A stretch of 64,000 nucleotides of DNA from CADCTM01 sp049671305 (GCA_049671305.1 JBATUR010000005.1:124001-188000), one strand, 5' to 3'. Shown: positions 18,201 to 27,071, counted from the first letter of the stretch. Translations and numbers: made by a program. Notes: a model not told the origin generated them from the letters alone.

Positions 18201-18418
18201 AACTCATCTTGAATTAGTTGCAGAAATTCCTTTAAAGCTTTGCCTGCAGCAATATCTAGAGGTTCCTTCTCGGGAAGCCGAATCACATTTTTGAGTGAAT
18301 CTTTAAATAAATCTTTCGCCCAGTCTTTAGCTGCATCTTTTGCCAAATCTTCTAAAATGGGTTTGAAAACAAAACCGACAGCTTGCGTAACTCCCCAGGC
18401 AACTAATAAATCAACCAT
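15287..18418 (-). CDS. NACHT-domain STAND NTPase with C-terminal HEAT repeats
   Basis: A 1043-residue STAND protein. Residues 1-45 are a hydrophobic then lysine-rich amphipathic segment; about 50-250 is helical and typical of cyanobacterial NACHT proteins. The NACHT core has Walker A GDPGSGKST (295-303), Walker B LVMFDGLDEV (374-383) and a VIVTSR sensor (408-413). The C-terminal 300 residues contain about six HEAT-like repeats of the form DPDEQVRWFVMQELAKGWKDE. Bacterial NACHT proteins include anti-phage NLR-like sensors, and the downstream overlap with a toxin-antitoxin pair supports a defence role. No separate effector domain is evident. Signal-transduction roles outside defence remain possible. 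Confidence 0.9.
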   Translation of the reverse strand: MVDLLVAWGVTQAVGFVFKPILEDLAKDAAKDWAKDLFKDSLKNVIRLPEKEPLDIAAGKALKEFLQLIQDELEEAELTDEQLKDYIKPLKQFIKDKSVKEILGSAFKDECKSLDTKTLAKIWYQLNLSSLPEDFNWQRIGKKYLKKAKAIVRDSDDLRVILDSQNIEAIQENTKELTGIVPEFDLARYQEGLQEKYGNLNLDSLDTSIYDYRERLKVWQVFVAQNVKECQEYLPQVYEIPKEHQKRLKNSNELEAEVDSKVWERYKRAYYRQPICSVLDIVNDSATYPYIVILGDPGSGKSTLLQYIALNWARTPINNVIELPIPLLIELRSYKRDRISGQCNNFLEFFHKGNIICHLNQHQLAQKLKAGKVLVMFDGLDEVFDPAQREEVITDIHRFTNDYPNVRVIVTSRIIGYKPRQLKDAQFRHFLLQDLESEQIEDFLYRWHELTFTDEADKLRKRERLQQAIKTSKAIGELAGNPLLLTMMAILNRNQELPRDRPELYNQASRLLLHQWDVEQKLLEDSRVDSLTIDYKDKQAMLRQVAYYMQAADQGLSGNLISTDDLEKILIGYLKSIEVSNTRMVARLLIEQLRSRNFILCFLGADSYGFVHRTFLEYFCACEFVERFGKRGSIGGLTLEELKSEAFGKHWHDESWHEVLRLIMGMIDTSFAGEIIEHLVSQNGEKEKFINILLGAKCFSEVRNRNALTAVDAKLLKHLRDLSKFEHSRRVQKEAIQALARIWKDFSETLPWLKSCVQFDADPNVRTVVMQELARDWKDDPETLSIIKTRAESDEYLLVRQAALQEVAKGWKDNPNTLSWLKTRAQSDESSVVRLEAVREVAKGWRDDCNTRPWLKTRVQFDKSLAVQQEAAKELAKAWKDEPGIFELLYHRAVNVSSQNEFFFGDSPRQAALEVIIEYYPDHLQTFPLLHNLAENDPDEQVRWFVMQELAKGWKDELGVFELLYNRAINALSEHRNYLFGYLQENNPRQLALEIIIKQYPDHPQTLPLLRDRAENDPDEKMRKFANYKLAELEKKNNLKNHE

Positions 18419-18484
18419 AAATATTTGATTTGTTTAACTATGCTGACTTTAAGTATAACTTTGGAAAAGTCCGATAGTTGTAGA

Positions 18485-18501
18485 GGCGCACGGCTTGCGC
18501 C
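18485..18501. repeat. short dispersed hairpin repeat
   Basis: GGCGCA-CGGCT-TGCGCC forms a small stem within GTAGAGGCGCACGGCTTGCG. Sequences of this type are widespread dispersed repeats in cyanobacterial intergenic regions. It lies between the ROK gene stop and the NACHT gene start. Confidence 0.5.
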
Positions 18502-18517
18502 CTCATAAATATACCGA

Positions 18518-19474
18518 TTAATCTCTTAACAAATCCTCAGCTAATGCCACCGCACCCCACAACGGCGCATCATCGCCAAATGCTGCAGGGACGATTTCAA
18601 GCTCAACTTCTGGTAAAGCAGTTTCTCGCGCTACACTTCGCACAACTTCCCAGAATCTTTCCCCGGACTTAGTAACACCACCACCCAAAATAAAGCGTTG
18701 TGGATTAATTAAATTTGCTGTGTTTCCTATACCAACTCCTAACGCCCACGCTGCTTTTTCTATAGCTTGAGTTGCAAGATTATCTCCTTTCGCGGCGGCT
18801 TGACCAACAGTTTTAGCTGTAATATTTTCTAGATTGTTATTAACTAAGTTACGCAATATTTGCCCTTGATCTGATTGTCTTTGTAGCGATTCCTTGACTT
18901 GTTGGGCAATATATAAACCAGACGCCAAACGTTCTACACAACCACGTTTGCCACATAAACAAATCGGACCATTTGGGTCAACAACAGTATGCCCAATTTC
19001 GCCTGCCATACCACCTGCGCCGCGCCAAGGTTTGCCATTCAAAATCCAACCGCCACCGACTCCTGTACTAACGGTAATGTAAAATAAGCTACTCATACCT
19101 TGCCCTGCACCAAAGCGATGTTCTCCTAATGCCGCGACATTGGCATCATTATCGACGCTGGTAGGTGCATTGAATTCAGATTCAATCATGGATAATAATT
19201 CTACCTTTTCCCAACCAGGCACATGATGAGAAAGCCTGACTATACCTGTTGTAAAATCCACAGGACCGCCAAAACTAACACCAATTGCCGCAGGTTTTTC
19301 TCCTCCTAACACTTCACGGACGAGAGAAATCATAATTTTTATATCAGTGTTGGCGTCGGCATTGGGAGGAGAAAAAACACGACGATGTGCCTGCCAGTAA
19401 TTAGTACCAGGAGAGATAACAGCAGCAGTAAGTTTAGTGCCGCCAAAGTCAAGAGCGAGAATTAGTGAAGTCAA
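18518..19474 (-). CDS. ROK-family sugar kinase (glucokinase-like)
   Basis: A 318-residue ASKHA kinase. Phosphate-1 motif LALDFGGTKL at the N-terminus, catalytic Asp in NDANVAALGE, the ATP motif TGVGGGWILNG, and the ROK zinc site GPICLCGKRGCVE. These fit a glucokinase or N-acetylhexosamine kinase phosphorylating a free sugar with ATP in the cytosol. No DNA-binding HTH is present, so it is an enzyme rather than a NagC-like repressor. The neighbours do not define the substrate. Confidence 0.88.
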   Translation of the reverse strand: MTSLILALDFGGTKLTAAVISPGTNYWQAHRRVFSPPNADANTDIKIMISLVREVLGGEKPAAIGVSFGGPVDFTTGIVRLSHHVPGWEKVELLSMIESEFNAPTSVDNDANVAALGEHRFGAGQGMSSLFYITVSTGVGGGWILNGKPWRGAGGMAGEIGHTVVDPNGPICLCGKRGCVERLASGLYIAQQVKESLQRQSDQGQILRNLVNNNLENITAKTVGQAAAKGDNLATQAIEKAAWALGVGIGNTANLINPQRFILGGGVTKSGERFWEVVRSVARETALPEVELEIVPAAFGDDAPLWGAVALAEDLLRD

Positions 19475-19749
19475 TTCGTTATCCTTATTTTATAAATTCA
19501 TATTTTATAACGGTACACATTTAAGCCAGTTGATTTTGATTTAGAAGAAGCATTCATCGGTTATAATATTAATCTATACTATAATTTTCGCCATCTCAAT
19601 TGGTATAAAAGTCCTAATTAGTTTGCCGTGGTTGGTGTTTCTTGATACTTTGAAATAGCAATAAAAATTGATCATAAAGTTAGTCAAAAGTATAAAAATG
19701 CTTTTCGTGAACTTGCCCAAAAAATTCGCTTCGTCTAGGAGAAACTATT

Positions 19750-20364
19750 ATGTTCCAAGCTGCACCTAAAACAATGACTCTAGAAGAGTTTTTGGACTGG
19801 TATCCAGACGGTTATGGTCGTTTTGAATTACATGATGGAGTAGTGGTAGAAATGCAACCAACAGGACCTCACGAACAAGTAGGTGGGTTTCTTGCTCTTA
19901 AATCAGGAGTCCAAATTGAACGCCTAGAACTTCCCTATTTGATACCTCGGCAATGTATTATTAAACCGATTGATTCTGACAAATCAGGCTTCATTCCAGA
20001 TATTGCTGTGCTGGATAAAAATGCCCTTGAATCTGAACCGATGTGGCAGAAACGCTCCACAATTATTAAGGGTGAAACTGTACGCTTGGCGATTGAAGTA
20101 GTTAGTACTAATTGGCAAGACGATTATTTAATTAAGTTAGCGGAATATGAAAAGCTAGGCATTCTTGAATATTGGATTGTTGATTATTTAGGTTTGGGTG
20201 GTAGGCGCTACATTGGTAATCCCAAGCAACCTACTATTTCGGTTTATCAATTAATTGATGGTGAGTATATTTTTAGTCAGTTTAGAGATAATGATCGCAT
20301 TGAATCGGTAACATTTCCAGAGTGGAATTTGACGGCGGAACAGATTTTTCAAGTTGGGAAATAA
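19750..20364 (+). CDS. Uma2 family endonuclease-like protein
   Basis: A 204-residue Uma2 (DUF820) protein: MTLEEFLDWYPDGYGRFELH, SGFIPDIAVLD, RLAIEVVSTNWQDDYLIKL and YEKLGILEYWIVDY give the typical PD-(D/E)XK-like core. Compared with the family at 13128 it lacks a coiled-coil tail. It stands alone, with an AGGAGA ribosome-binding site just before the ATG. Function in this family is unproven. Confidence 0.85.
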   Translation: MFQAAPKTMTLEEFLDWYPDGYGRFELHDGVVVEMQPTGPHEQVGGFLALKSGVQIERLELPYLIPRQCIIKPIDSDKSGFIPDIAVLDKNALESEPMWQKRSTIIKGETVRLAIEVVSTNWQDDYLIKLAEYEKLGILEYWIVDYLGLGGRRYIGNPKQPTISVYQLIDGEYIFSQFRDNDRIESVTFPEWNLTAEQIFQVGK

Positions 20365-20563
20365 TCTATAACAACAATATTTGCTGTAGCGCATCCTCAC
20401 GCTGTGCGCCCTTCCCATCTTATTCGTGCATAAGTCTTAATTACTCCTAAATTTAGCCCTACAGATAGATTAGGGGAAGATTTTCTTGCTCCCCCTTTCT
20501 GCACTTCGTGCCGCTTCGCTAATGCAGGGAAGCAGAGCATTGGTTAGAGTGTTAGGTTATATC

Positions 20564-21679
20564 TTATAAATCCAAATAATTCTTCACAATCCCTAAAATC
20601 CGTTCCGCCGCGTGTCCATCTCCAAAAGGATTAATCGCTGTCGCCATTTCCTGATAAGCCACAACATTACTTAACAACTCACTCGCGGCAACAAAAATAT
20701 CAGCCGAATTTGTGCCAACTAACTTAGCTGTCCCCGCATTAACAGCTTCTTGTCGTTCCGTAGTTTCTCTTAACACCAAAACCGGCTTTCCTAAACTCGG
20801 TGCTTCTTCTTGCAAACCGCCAGAATCTGTTAGTAAAAGATAACAACGTGCGATCGCTCCTACTAATTCTCCATAATCCAATGGTTCGGTTAAAAATACT
20901 CTCGGATGGTTGCCCAAAAGCTCTTGTAGCGGTTCTCTCACCGTAGGATTACGATGCAATGGCAATAATAAAGCCGTGTCGGGAAACTTCTCTAATATTT
21001 GCAGAAATCCCTGAGCAATATCAAATAAAGGTTTACCCCAGTTTTCGCGTCGGTGAACCGTGGCTAATATTGTCCGATATTTTCCCCAATCCAAACCTTT
21101 AATTTCACAACTCGGTTGGCGCTTTGCTACTGCCAACAAAGCATCAATTACAGTATTACCAGTATGATGAATTTCTCCCACAATTCCCGATTTTTGCAAA
21201 TGTTCCACAGCTAAAGTTGTTGGTGCAAAGTTTAATTGAGCTAGTTGAGAAATTAATCGCCGATTTGCTTCTTCTGGATAAGGATTAAATAAGTCATCGG
21301 TACGCAAACCTGCTTCCACATGACCGACGGGAATTTGTTGATAAAATGCTGCTAATGTCGCGGCAAAGGCAGTGGTTGTATCGCCTTGAACAATTACTAA
21401 CTTCGGCTGAATTTGTTTGAATATTGTTTCTAATCCTTGCAAACTTCGACAAGTAATGTCCGTTAAAGTTTGCTTTGCTTGCATAATTTCTAAATCTTGG
21501 TCAGCATTAAGTTCAAATAGCTGCATTACTTGGGCAACCATTTCGCGATGTTGACCGGTCAAGATTACTTGAGTGTCAAAAAGCGAACAGTTGCGAAACT
21601 GTTGGATGACGGGGGCGAGTTTAATGGCTTCTGGGCGAGTGCCGAGAGTGATACAAATTGGCAAAGGCGATCGGGTCAT
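20564..21679 (-). CDS. wecB: UDP-N-acetylglucosamine 2-epimerase (non-hydrolysing)
   Basis: A 371-residue GT-B-fold epimerase converting UDP-GlcNAc to UDP-ManNAc for surface polysaccharide synthesis. Motifs are ITLGTRPEAIKLAPV, VQGDTTTAFAA, GHVEAGLRTDDLFNPYPEE, TGNTVIDAL, TVHRREN and LTDSGGLQEEAPSLGKPVL, all conserved. The length matches the family. No other polysaccharide genes are adjacent. Confidence 0.93.
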   Translation of the reverse strand: MTRSPLPICITLGTRPEAIKLAPVIQQFRNCSLFDTQVILTGQHREMVAQVMQLFELNADQDLEIMQAKQTLTDITCRSLQGLETIFKQIQPKLVIVQGDTTTAFAATLAAFYQQIPVGHVEAGLRTDDLFNPYPEEANRRLISQLAQLNFAPTTLAVEHLQKSGIVGEIHHTGNTVIDALLAVAKRQPSCEIKGLDWGKYRTILATVHRRENWGKPLFDIAQGFLQILEKFPDTALLLPLHRNPTVREPLQELLGNHPRVFLTEPLDYGELVGAIARCYLLLTDSGGLQEEAPSLGKPVLVLRETTERQEAVNAGTAKLVGTNSADIFVAASELLSNVVAYQEMATAINPFGDGHAAERILGIVKNYLDL

Positions 21680-22023
21680 GAAGATTGATCAACTGGCAAA
21701 CAATATAAACAATATATTTTATGACAAGGCTCGTTTGATTTGATGACTTTGTTCTAATTTGGCTTTGGCTCCCCCTTTCAGCTAAAAAGATTATTCATTT
21801 TCCCTCTCATTATTAGCAGAGGAGCGGAGGGGTTAAGGGTTATGTCTATATTGCACTCATCTAATTGTTATCTCAACAATATATTTCATAATATTATGGC
21901 TCTATTTTTGAACCATTTAAGCATGAAAAAACCCGGTTTTGACCGGGTAGCATCTCTGTTTTCTTCAAAACTTAATTATTTAATTAAACCTTGAGCAACA
22001 GTTGCCAGAACCCATGTTTATGT
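21680..22023. other. intergenic region between wecB and a small membrane-protein gene
   Basis: 344 bp without a gene. It contains the wecB promoter side (AT-rich 21690-21730), a low-complexity CT/AG stretch at about 21760-21840 and a terminator for the downstream gene at 21925-21948. Nothing else is supported. Confidence 0.6.
21925..21948 (-). terminator. terminator of the 22024-22401 gene
   Basis: On the minus strand ACCCGGT-CAAA-ACCGGGT is followed by six Ts (A run at 21925-21931 on the plus strand). It lies 75 bp beyond the stop codon. Confidence 0.85.
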
Positions 22024-22401
22024 TCAATTAGAACCTGAATCACAGGTTAACGGGCAAGCGGCATAAACTGAAGTATGCAAAGCGTTTTGCTGTCCATGAA
22101 GCCAGTTTAACCAACTCACATCTTCTGGGTGAACGCCTTTAAATGTAAGGACAGCAGCACCGAAGACAACTGCGAAAACATTGATACTAACTAAGCTTCC
22201 TGCTACTAATAAAACAGCGCTAATAGGTAGTACAGATTGCAAGGTAATTGCTAAAAGTGAGCCAATTGTTACCATCAAGACGATTAAGGGAAAACCTACA
22301 ACCAGCAAGCAAACTGCCAGAGTAAATGTCCAAATCAAAAAGGTTTTGACCATTGCCAAGGAGTAAGTCTTTGTCAAGCTTTCGTTTGCGGTGAGTTCCA
22401 T
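22024..22401 (-). CDS. hypothetical small membrane protein with Cys-containing tail
   Basis: A 125-residue protein with three hydrophobic segments (about 17-38, 40-62, 64-88) and a hydrophilic tail HPEDVSWLNWLHGQQ ending with YAACPLTCDSGSN. An AGGAGAAT-type ribosome-binding site precedes the ATG, and a strong terminator follows, so the gene is real and monocistronic. No family is recognised. The cysteines near the C-terminus could bind metal, form a disulfide or carry a modification. Confidence 0.7.
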   Translation of the reverse strand: MELTANESLTKTYSLAMVKTFLIWTFTLAVCLLVVGFPLIVLMVTIGSLLAITLQSVLPISAVLLVAGSLVSINVFAVVFGAAVLTFKGVHPEDVSWLNWLHGQQNALHTSVYAACPLTCDSGSN

Positions 22402-22958
22402 GATTATTCTCCTGAATTCCTTAAAAAATCAATTTACAGAAAAGTCGTCCATCAATCCCTGTAGATTGGGTTAATAGAAAATTAGTATAGATAAACTATT
22501 GATGAAGATGAGCATATATACAAAAAACTTTACAGTTGCCTGGAAACATTTGTGGATCGAGATCGTTACAAAAGGCATCTCTTGCCGAAAACTAATTTTG
22601 AAGAATCTTCCTCAAGACAGAGGAATTAATTTTGTAACGACTTTCGGTGTTTAGAGAGAATTTCTTTACATTGATTAAATTTCCAGATCGATTACGATAG
22701 ATAAGATTGAGTGAAGTGCTTAACAGTTCTTATCAATTAAAATAGCTATTCTCATAATCTCACTTATAAGTAATAGTTCTTCAATCAGTGACCAATTTAG
22801 GAATTAGAAGACCGCTCTGAGGAGAGCTTTCTTAGAAATAATCACTCTTGAGAGCTAGCATTATTTTGAATAAATGTTAAAGAACCCTCAAGGAAAGGGC
22901 ATATTCTAAAGAAGAGTTCCCAGAATCACTTCCTAGTAAGCCAAGTCGTAGTTGATAT
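22402..22958. other. divergent intergenic region upstream of pilT
   Basis: 557 bp with no convincing gene. It must hold the promoters of the small membrane-protein gene (minus) and pilT (plus). It is AT-rich with several direct AGAA/TTCTT runs. I see no clear sigma-70 pair, riboswitch or small RNA. Confidence 0.5.
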
Positions 22959-24254
22959 ATGACAGACTCACAACGTCCGCCACTACCACCACCACCTCGA
23001 CCCGGAATGCCACCTGCTCCCCCACCAAGACCTACTACTCCAGGTCAAGCACCTGCGGGAGCGGCGACGCGACCTCCCTCACAAAATATGCCCCCGCCTG
23101 GTGCAGCCACAAATCAGCAGTCTCGTACCGCACCAACACCCGCAGCAGAAGCCAAACCTAGGATGCCAGTCAGGGGTGCTAGCCTGTCGCCTGGAAATCC
23201 GACTTTAGAGAGCTTAATCCGCCATGCTTATGAAAAAGGCTTTTCTGACGTTCACCTTGGTGTAGGTGAAACGCCACGCTTCCGTAACCGTGGTGAAATG
23301 GAAATTACCGACCATCCAGAAACAGACCAAGCCACTTTTATGAGCTGGATGCGGGAAATCTTGACGGATGAAGAAATTCGGCGCTTTCAGGATACCTTGG
23401 AATTTGATGGCGCAACTCAATATGACTTTGCCCGTGTGCGGATTAATATCTTTGACACTCTACTGGGTCCCGGTATGGTTTTGCGGATTATTCCGCTAAC
23501 CATCTTGACTCTGGAGCAATTGCGCTTACCTGATGTATTGACAACTATCTGTCATGTACACAAGGGTCTAATTTTGGTGACAGGTCCGACGGGTTCTGGT
23601 AAGTCTACGACGCTAGCGGCGATGGTGGACTACATGAACAAAGAATTGCCGAAACACATCGTCACCATTGAAGACCCAATAGAATTTGTACACCAAAGTC
23701 GCAAAGCCTTAATTAGGCAACGGGAAGTTGGCATTCATACTCTCAAGTTTGACAATGCCTTAAAAGCTTCCTTGCGAGAAGACCCTGACATCATTTTGAT
23801 TGGGGAAATGCGCGATCGCGAAACAGTGAACACAGCACTAAAAGCTGCTCAAACAGGTCACTTGGTCATGGGTACACTGCACACCAACAGCGCTATTAAA
23901 ACTTTAGAGCGGATTTTTACCCTCTATCCCGCTGAAGACCAACCCGCCATGCGTGCGGCAATTGCCGAATCTTTGGTAGCAGTTGTGGCTCAAGGCTTGT
24001 GTCGTACAACCGATGGCAAACGTGCCGCTTTTCACGATATCTTAATTAACACAGAGGCGATCAAAGACTACATCTTAAAAGGTAGAAATGACGAAATTCT
24101 ACCTCTTATGGAAGAGGGAGAATATGACGGCATGATTACAATGAACAAGTCTTTGTTTAATCTCTATCAAGAAGGGCGAATTACTGAAGAAACTGCCTTG
24201 GAGATGTCTCCTACTCAAAATGAGATGGCGATGATGTTACGAGGTCGTATTTAG
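22959..24254 (+). CDS. pilT: type IV pilus retraction ATPase PilT
   Basis: A 431-residue secretion ATPase. An unusual 70-residue Pro/Ala-rich N-terminus precedes the PilT core (about 80-431). Walker A is GPTGSGKST (209-217), the Asp box is EDPIEFVHQSR, Walker B lies in LREDPDIILIGEMRD, and the His box in TGHLVMGTLHTN. The PilT-type C-terminus (ITEETALEMSPTQNEM) is present. It powers pilus retraction for twitching motility and DNA uptake at the inner membrane. It is followed 136 bp downstream by a KaiB-domain gene in the same direction, an arrangement that may link motility and clock functions. Confidence 0.93.
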   Translation: MTDSQRPPLPPPPRPGMPPAPPPRPTTPGQAPAGAATRPPSQNMPPPGAATNQQSRTAPTPAAEAKPRMPVRGASLSPGNPTLESLIRHAYEKGFSDVHLGVGETPRFRNRGEMEITDHPETDQATFMSWMREILTDEEIRRFQDTLEFDGATQYDFARVRINIFDTLLGPGMVLRIIPLTILTLEQLRLPDVLTTICHVHKGLILVTGPTGSGKSTTLAAMVDYMNKELPKHIVTIEDPIEFVHQSRKALIRQREVGIHTLKFDNALKASLREDPDIILIGEMRDRETVNTALKAAQTGHLVMGTLHTNSAIKTLERIFTLYPAEDQPAMRAAIAESLVAVVAQGLCRTTDGKRAAFHDILINTEAIKDYILKGRNDEILPLMEEGEYDGMITMNKSLFNLYQEGRITEETALEMSPTQNEMAMMLRGRI

Positions 24255-24390
24255 GCTTAATGTATCGCTAGTCTTTAGCTCCAAAATTAGGAGATCAAAC
24301 ACAAAAGACTAAGACTGAGTTAAGTTAGTAACCTACACAATTAATCACAGCTTCTTCAACTGACAACGTTCTAGCTTTTAGTTTTAGTCA

Positions 24391-25470
24391 TTGAAATTGG
24401 ATAAACCACTCTCCTCCCAGCTATTTAAAGGCATTGCACTGTTTACGCCGGGGGGAGATTTAATTTACTGTATTGATTCCTCTAAGCAAGGTCGCTGGCA
24501 TTTACATCTTTGTGCGGCTTTACAAGAACTTTTGCGTTTACCAGAGCCACCTCATTTTTTAGTACCAGGATATACGGCAACTATTGATCGCTGGCTTGAA
24601 CCTCGAACTCATCAATTGCAGCAGAGTGCAGAAGTTTATCCGCTGATCAAAGCTCATCAGCCATTGCTCAATGCTGTCTTTGGTACTGGTCAATTGGTTT
24701 GGCAAATCGCTCCTTGGCAGGAAGAATTATCTGACCCAATTGTGCTAGAAACATATCGTGCTCAGTTTCCTCAACTTTGGGAGGATCATGATTTAATTGT
24801 TCGCTGCGAGCGTACTGAACAATTAACTGAGTCTTATTCTCAGATTGAAAATGCGATCGCTACTGATTGGGCTACCCTCAGCAACCCTAACATCAAAACG
24901 TCTCGGCAGCGCCACACTCTAGCTTCCCACTTTGTTCATCCAGAAGGCTTGACAAATATGGAACGTTACTCTAAGTTTTCTTCCCAAAAACAGGAGCAAG
25001 AAGTAGACCCAGAGCTTCCGGCTGATCATCAAACTGCTCCCCTCAACCCTGATCATCAGCCTAATGATCCTAAGCTTGAAACTGTGGTCACAAAAGAGAA
25101 AGCGGTTTATCGAATGCCACAGCGTCAAATAATTTCCTCATCTGAGCCGCTGACACCACAACCGCCAGATCTAGACATTCTCCCGACACAAACGAATGGC
25201 AGCTACGTTTTGCGCTTGTTTGTGTCGGGACACAGCGCCGCAACTGAACATACTCTCAAAAGCTTGCATCAATTATTAGAAACTTCTCTGCCTTACCCCT
25301 ACACTCTCAAAATCATTGATGTCTTTAAACATCCAGACCAAGCAGAAGCCAATCAAATTTCCGCCACGCCAACTTTATTGAGAGTCTGGCCCCAACCTGT
25401 CCGTAGACTGGTGGGTGATCTGACAAATATGGAACGAGTCTTGCAGATACTGACGCTGCCAGAAGCTTAG
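24391..25470 (+). CDS. KaiB-like thioredoxin-fold protein with N-terminal extension
   Basis: A 359-residue protein. The only possible start in this frame is TTG at 24391, since an in-frame TAG lies two codons upstream. Residues 1-190 form an unassigned domain (FTPGGDLIYCIDSSKQGRWH and a Leu/Trp-rich helical part), about 190-260 is a Gln/Pro/Asp-rich linker, and 268-357 is a KaiB domain (YVLRLFVSGHSAATEHTLKS, PYTLKIIDVFKHPDQAE, ISATPTLLRVWPQPVRR). This resembles the KaiB-like sensor domain of SasA rather than KaiB itself. No kinase part is present. Function is inferred as a clock-related adaptor. Confidence 0.8.
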   Translation: MKLDKPLSSQLFKGIALFTPGGDLIYCIDSSKQGRWHLHLCAALQELLRLPEPPHFLVPGYTATIDRWLEPRTHQLQQSAEVYPLIKAHQPLLNAVFGTGQLVWQIAPWQEELSDPIVLETYRAQFPQLWEDHDLIVRCERTEQLTESYSQIENAIATDWATLSNPNIKTSRQRHTLASHFVHPEGLTNMERYSKFSSQKQEQEVDPELPADHQTAPLNPDHQPNDPKLETVVTKEKAVYRMPQRQIISSSEPLTPQPPDLDILPTQTNGSYVLRLFVSGHSAATEHTLKSLHQLLETSLPYPYTLKIIDVFKHPDQAEANQISATPTLLRVWPQPVRRLVGDLTNMERVLQILTLPEA

Positions 25471-25506
25471 AGGCAAGTGTCTGTCAAGCTATCCCTACCA
25501 GGATAA

Positions 25507-27036
25507 TCAAGGTATTGTCGTTGGCAGACATACATCCGGCGCACATAATCCTGAAAACTCTAAAGTTGTTACCTCAAGGGTATCAAGAGCAATATGACGA
25601 ATCGCGTGGTTATTAGTATCAGCAACATAAAGGTGAGCGGAACTAGCACTTAAACCGGATGGTTCGGCAAAACGTGCCTTAATACTTTGACCATCAAGAA
25701 AACCAGCAATGCCATCTCCTAGCATTGTCTGACATTCGCCTGTACGGGGGTCAACTCGTTTAATTTTATGATTGTAGGTATCAGCGACCCAAAGATAATT
25801 TTGAGTGTATTCAACACCCAAACAGTGCTGCAGCCGTACGTTATGACCTTGACCATCATGATCACCAAAACCGAACAAATCACCACTGCCGCAAATAGTA
25901 CGGACAGGTAAGTTGTCAATTAAGCCAACAGCACGAATTGAGCTAGTTTCACTGTCAGCTACATATAATTCTCGACCATCAGTAGTTAGTCCACTCGGTT
26001 GAGCAAAGGCTGCCTCTTGGGGCAAACCATCCAAACAAGCTTCAGCACCAATACCCGCGTAGGTGCTGAGGGTTTGGGTTTCTAGGCACATTTGCCAAAT
26101 TTGATGGGAACCTGCCATAGCAATTAATAGGCACTGACCGACTTTTTCGACATCCCAAGGTGAATTTAAGGCTGTTTCTGGTGTTAAACCGTTGCCAAGT
26201 CTAATGTTATGACTTTGCTTGCCTGTTCCTGCCAGGGTTTTTACCTGCTGCTGTTTTAAATCAATTTCTCGTAGGCAGTGGTTTTCGGTGTCGGCGACAT
26301 AGAGAATTTGCTTGTTGACATCTAAAGTCATGCCTTGGGGAGAGAAAAATTGAGCTTCTGTAAATGAGCCGTCAGTTAATCCAGATTTACCGTTGCCAAT
26401 AATTTGTAGCACTTCACCCGCCATTGTGCTGATAATTAGGCGGTGATGACCTGAGTCGGCAATAAATAAGCGGTCGCCTATTTCATCCGCTAGCACTTTA
26501 CCAGGAAAAGCTAGAGGTGTAGAAGCCTTTTGCTGCTGTTTTTCTAAGGTAAGGGCAAGTTCCTGGCAATTAATCGTGCCTTTGGCTTGATGTTGCTCGA
26601 TAAGCTGACCGATAAGCTGGTCTAATGCCTCGCGATTACCTTCACCTGAAACAGTACTAATTACATAGCCTTCTGGGTCAATCAAGATTAAGGTGGGCCA
26701 AGCTCGAACCGCATATTGCCGCCAGACGTGGAAGTTACTATCAACAATTACTGGATGCTCGATATCGTATCGCAAGACAGCTTGGCGGATATTTTCGGCA
26801 TCTTTTTCGTTGTCAAATTTGGCGGAATGAACGCCAATTACCGTCAGGTTGTCCTTGTATTTGTTTTCCAAATATTTCAGGTCTGGCAAGATATGTAGGC
26901 AGTTAATGCAGCAATATGTCCAAAAGTCAAGTAAGACAATTCTGCCTTTTAAACCTTTGAGAAATAAGGGCTGGTCGGTATTAAGCCAGATGCGGTTTTG
27001 AGGAAACTCTGGCGATCGCACACGAGGCTGAATCAT
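25507..27036 (-). CDS. thioredoxin-like/NHL-repeat protein (NHLRC2 type)
   Basis: A 509-residue protein. Residues about 1-160 are a TlpA-like thioredoxin domain with the FWTYCCINCLHILPDL active region (CCINC), followed by five or six NHL beta-propeller blades (about 170-500) marked by FIADSGHHRLI, YVADTENHCLREI, YVADSETSSIRAV, WVADTYNHKIKRV and YVADTNNHAIRHI. The same architecture is found in animal NHLRC2 and bacterial homologues. A redox role is inferred. No signal peptide is visible, so it is probably cytoplasmic. Confidence 0.9.
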   Translation of the reverse strand: MIQPRVRSPEFPQNRIWLNTDQPLFLKGLKGRIVLLDFWTYCCINCLHILPDLKYLENKYKDNLTVIGVHSAKFDNEKDAENIRQAVLRYDIEHPVIVDSNFHVWRQYAVRAWPTLILIDPEGYVISTVSGEGNREALDQLIGQLIEQHQAKGTINCQELALTLEKQQQKASTPLAFPGKVLADEIGDRLFIADSGHHRLIISTMAGEVLQIIGNGKSGLTDGSFTEAQFFSPQGMTLDVNKQILYVADTENHCLREIDLKQQQVKTLAGTGKQSHNIRLGNGLTPETALNSPWDVEKVGQCLLIAMAGSHQIWQMCLETQTLSTYAGIGAEACLDGLPQEAAFAQPSGLTTDGRELYVADSETSSIRAVGLIDNLPVRTICGSGDLFGFGDHDGQGHNVRLQHCLGVEYTQNYLWVADTYNHKIKRVDPRTGECQTMLGDGIAGFLDGQSIKARFAEPSGLSASSAHLYVADTNNHAIRHIALDTLEVTTLEFSGLCAPDVCLPTTIP

Positions 27037-27071
27037 CTCTTTTGTGATCGGTAATAATTGGGCATTTCGTG

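Noticed and set aside
20380..20545. GC-rich palindrome-like stretch after the Uma2 gene as a mobile element
   Set aside because: Only short imperfect repeats are visible; no terminal inverted repeats or target duplication can be shown.
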